Shown: piece by piece, positions 63,292 to 64,000 of the stretch
Numbering within the stretch: position 1 is the first letter of the stretch
Layout: every line of letters begins with the position of its first letter
Origin: Paracoccus contaminans
GTDB taxonomy: Bacteria; Pseudomonadota; Alphaproteobacteria; Rhodobacterales; Rhodobacteraceae
Direction: 5' to 3'
NCBI RefSeq assembly: GCF_002105555.1
Contig: NZ_CP020612.1
Location: 833,001 to 897,000 of the forward strand
Length of the DNA: 64,000 nucleotides
The notes under the pieces: generated by a model
What the model was told of the DNA's origin: nothing
Database searches by the model: none
Seen by the model: the letters and a program-made list of their open reading frames with translations, nothing else
Position numbers and translations under genes: made by a program

Positions 63292-64000
63292 TCAATCGAA
63301 AAGAGGACCGGGGCACAAAGGCGCCGCGGTTGCGAATGCAGCCCCTTGCGGGGCAGTGGGGGCAAGGGCGGCGGGCAGCGGCGCGGCGCCTGCCGGCGGT
63401 GCCGCCCAAGAGGCGCGCCGTTCAAGCCAGGCGGCCAGCCAGATGGCACGCCACAGGCGAAAGATGGCCTGCGCATCGGGGGCCGGGTCATGGTCCAGCT
63501 GCGCCAGGTCGGCGCGCAGCGTCGCGCCATCGACCCATCCTTGCAGGATTGCCGGACCGGCCCGCAACCGGGCAAGGCGGCCCGCGCAATCGCGGCGCAG
63601 GGCGGCATGGAAATCGGCGATGAAATCGGTCTTGTCGGCGCGCAGGCGCACCGCTTCGGGCAGCACGCCGCGCATCGCCTCGCGCAGCAGCGCGCGGGGC
63701 TGGCCATGGCGGATACGCGCGGCATCGGGCTGCCACAGGCAAAGCTCGACGACGCGGTGATCATAGAAGGGATAGAGCGGGACCACCCCGGCGCTGCGCG
63801 CCGCACGGTCCAGCACCTCGAAGGCGCCCGCGATCAGCGGCGCCGACAGCATCGCCGCATGATGGCGCACAGAGGCGGGCAGCGCAGGATCGCCGCCCTC
63901 CCCCGCCTCGGCCTGCGCCCGGACCCGCTCGACCAAGCCCGTTTCGACGGCCAGCCCCCGATCGACCAGGCTGCGCCAGGCGAAGGGATCGCCCCCGCCC
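63292..64000 (-). CDS. Asparagine-synthetase-like lasso cyclase, C-terminal part
   Basis: The gene enters from the right edge; only its last 235 codons are visible, beginning in frame with [16 protein letters not shown]. The visible part has [18 protein letters not shown], the conserved active-site region of the synthetase domain, and [20 protein letters not shown], where the R-x-D-K-T-D-F text is typical of lasso-peptide C proteins. These activate an Asp/Glu side chain of the precursor as an AMP ester and close the macrolactam ring. The N-terminal glutaminase-like domain and the ATP-binding SGGxDS motif lie outside the window. Adjacent kinase and exporter genes support the lasso interpretation over plain AsnB. 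Confidence 0.85.
   Translation of the reverse strand, partial: GGGDPFAWRSLVDRGLAVETGLVERVRAQAEAGEGGDPALPASVRHHAAMLSAPLIAGAFEVLDRAARSAGVVPLYPFYDHRVVELCLWQPDAARIRHGQPRALLREAMRGVLPEAVRLRADKTDFIADFHAALRRDCAGRLARLRAGPAILQGWVDGATLRADLAQLDHDPAPDAQAIFRLWRAIWLAAWLERRASWAAPPAGAAPLPAALAPTAPQGAAFATAAPLCPGPLFD

Noticed and set aside
63292..64000. An ordinary asparagine synthetase (AsnB) unrelated to RiPPs
   Set aside because: The R-x-D-K-T-D-F region and the adjacent HPr-kinase-like and exporter genes favour a lasso cyclase. The missing N-terminus keeps this open, so confidence was limited.

Overview
The window looks like a chromosomal segment of a Paracoccus-like member of the Rhodobacteraceae (Alphaproteobacteria). 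This rests on the very high GC, the strong GC3 codon bias, the glyQ - small membrane protein - glyS order typical of Rhodobacterales, an sqdBDC-type sulfolipid operon, and GCGGGGC-type hairpins between convergent genes. The assignment is an inference from gene content, not from a marker gene. I saw no rRNA, insertion sequence, phage gene, CRISPR array or DNA-binding transcription regulator. One tRNA (Gly-UCC) is present.

Layout. (a) 1-8.9 kb: flagellar basal body and export genes. A fliH-like gene and fliF read leftward; fliL, a small membrane gene, motE-like, motA, a small ORF, flhA, fliR, flhB and a fliJ-like gene read rightward with start/stop overlaps. (b) 9.1-14.4 kb: housekeeping genes rimI, tsaB, nfuA-like and a universal stress protein, then an ExoY-like sugar transferase, truA, an XpaC-family gene and a 26-codon membrane ORF. 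(c) 15-20 kb: a PhnDCE-like ABC transporter with a fused double permease, tRNA-Gly and trkH. (d) 20-25.8 kb: a secreted SPOR/peptidoglycan-binding protein and the glyQ-glyS operon; glyS carries an in-frame segment of clearly lower GC. (e) 25.8-34 kb: a Na+/H+ antiporter, kynureninase, and an RND pump with two adaptor genes. (f) 34-37.2 kb: a sulfoquinovosyl-diacylglycerol (sulfolipid) operon. (g) 37.3-47.7 kb: phosphoglucomutase divergent from a 2,843-aa cyclic beta-1,2-glucan synthase, separated by a 19-bp perfect inverted repeat. (h) 48-60.5 kb: exopolysaccharide genes (glycosyltransferases, an RTX/GH16 glycanase, an ExoA-type fusion, an ExoM-like enzyme, an ExoP-like co-polymerase, and a small ExoX/SyrA-like membrane protein). 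(i) 60.5-64 kb: an ABC exporter, an HPr-kinase-like protein and the C-terminus of an asparagine-synthetase-like cyclase. Together these look like the end of a lasso-peptide cluster that continues past the right edge.

How it fits together. Much of the right half is cell-envelope carbohydrate chemistry that draws on glucose-1-phosphate and UDP-glucose. Phosphoglucomutase makes glucose-1-P, and UDP-glucose feeds cyclic glucan synthesis, SqdB (UDP-sulfoquinovose) and exopolysaccharide assembly. The RTX/GH16 enzyme would trim the exopolysaccharide.

Data-quality caution. Three otherwise intact genes (fliR, the second RND adaptor, pgm) are each broken by what looks like one missing base in a run of C or G. 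This pattern suggests homopolymer length errors in the assembly more than true gene loss, although length variation in the cell cannot be excluded.
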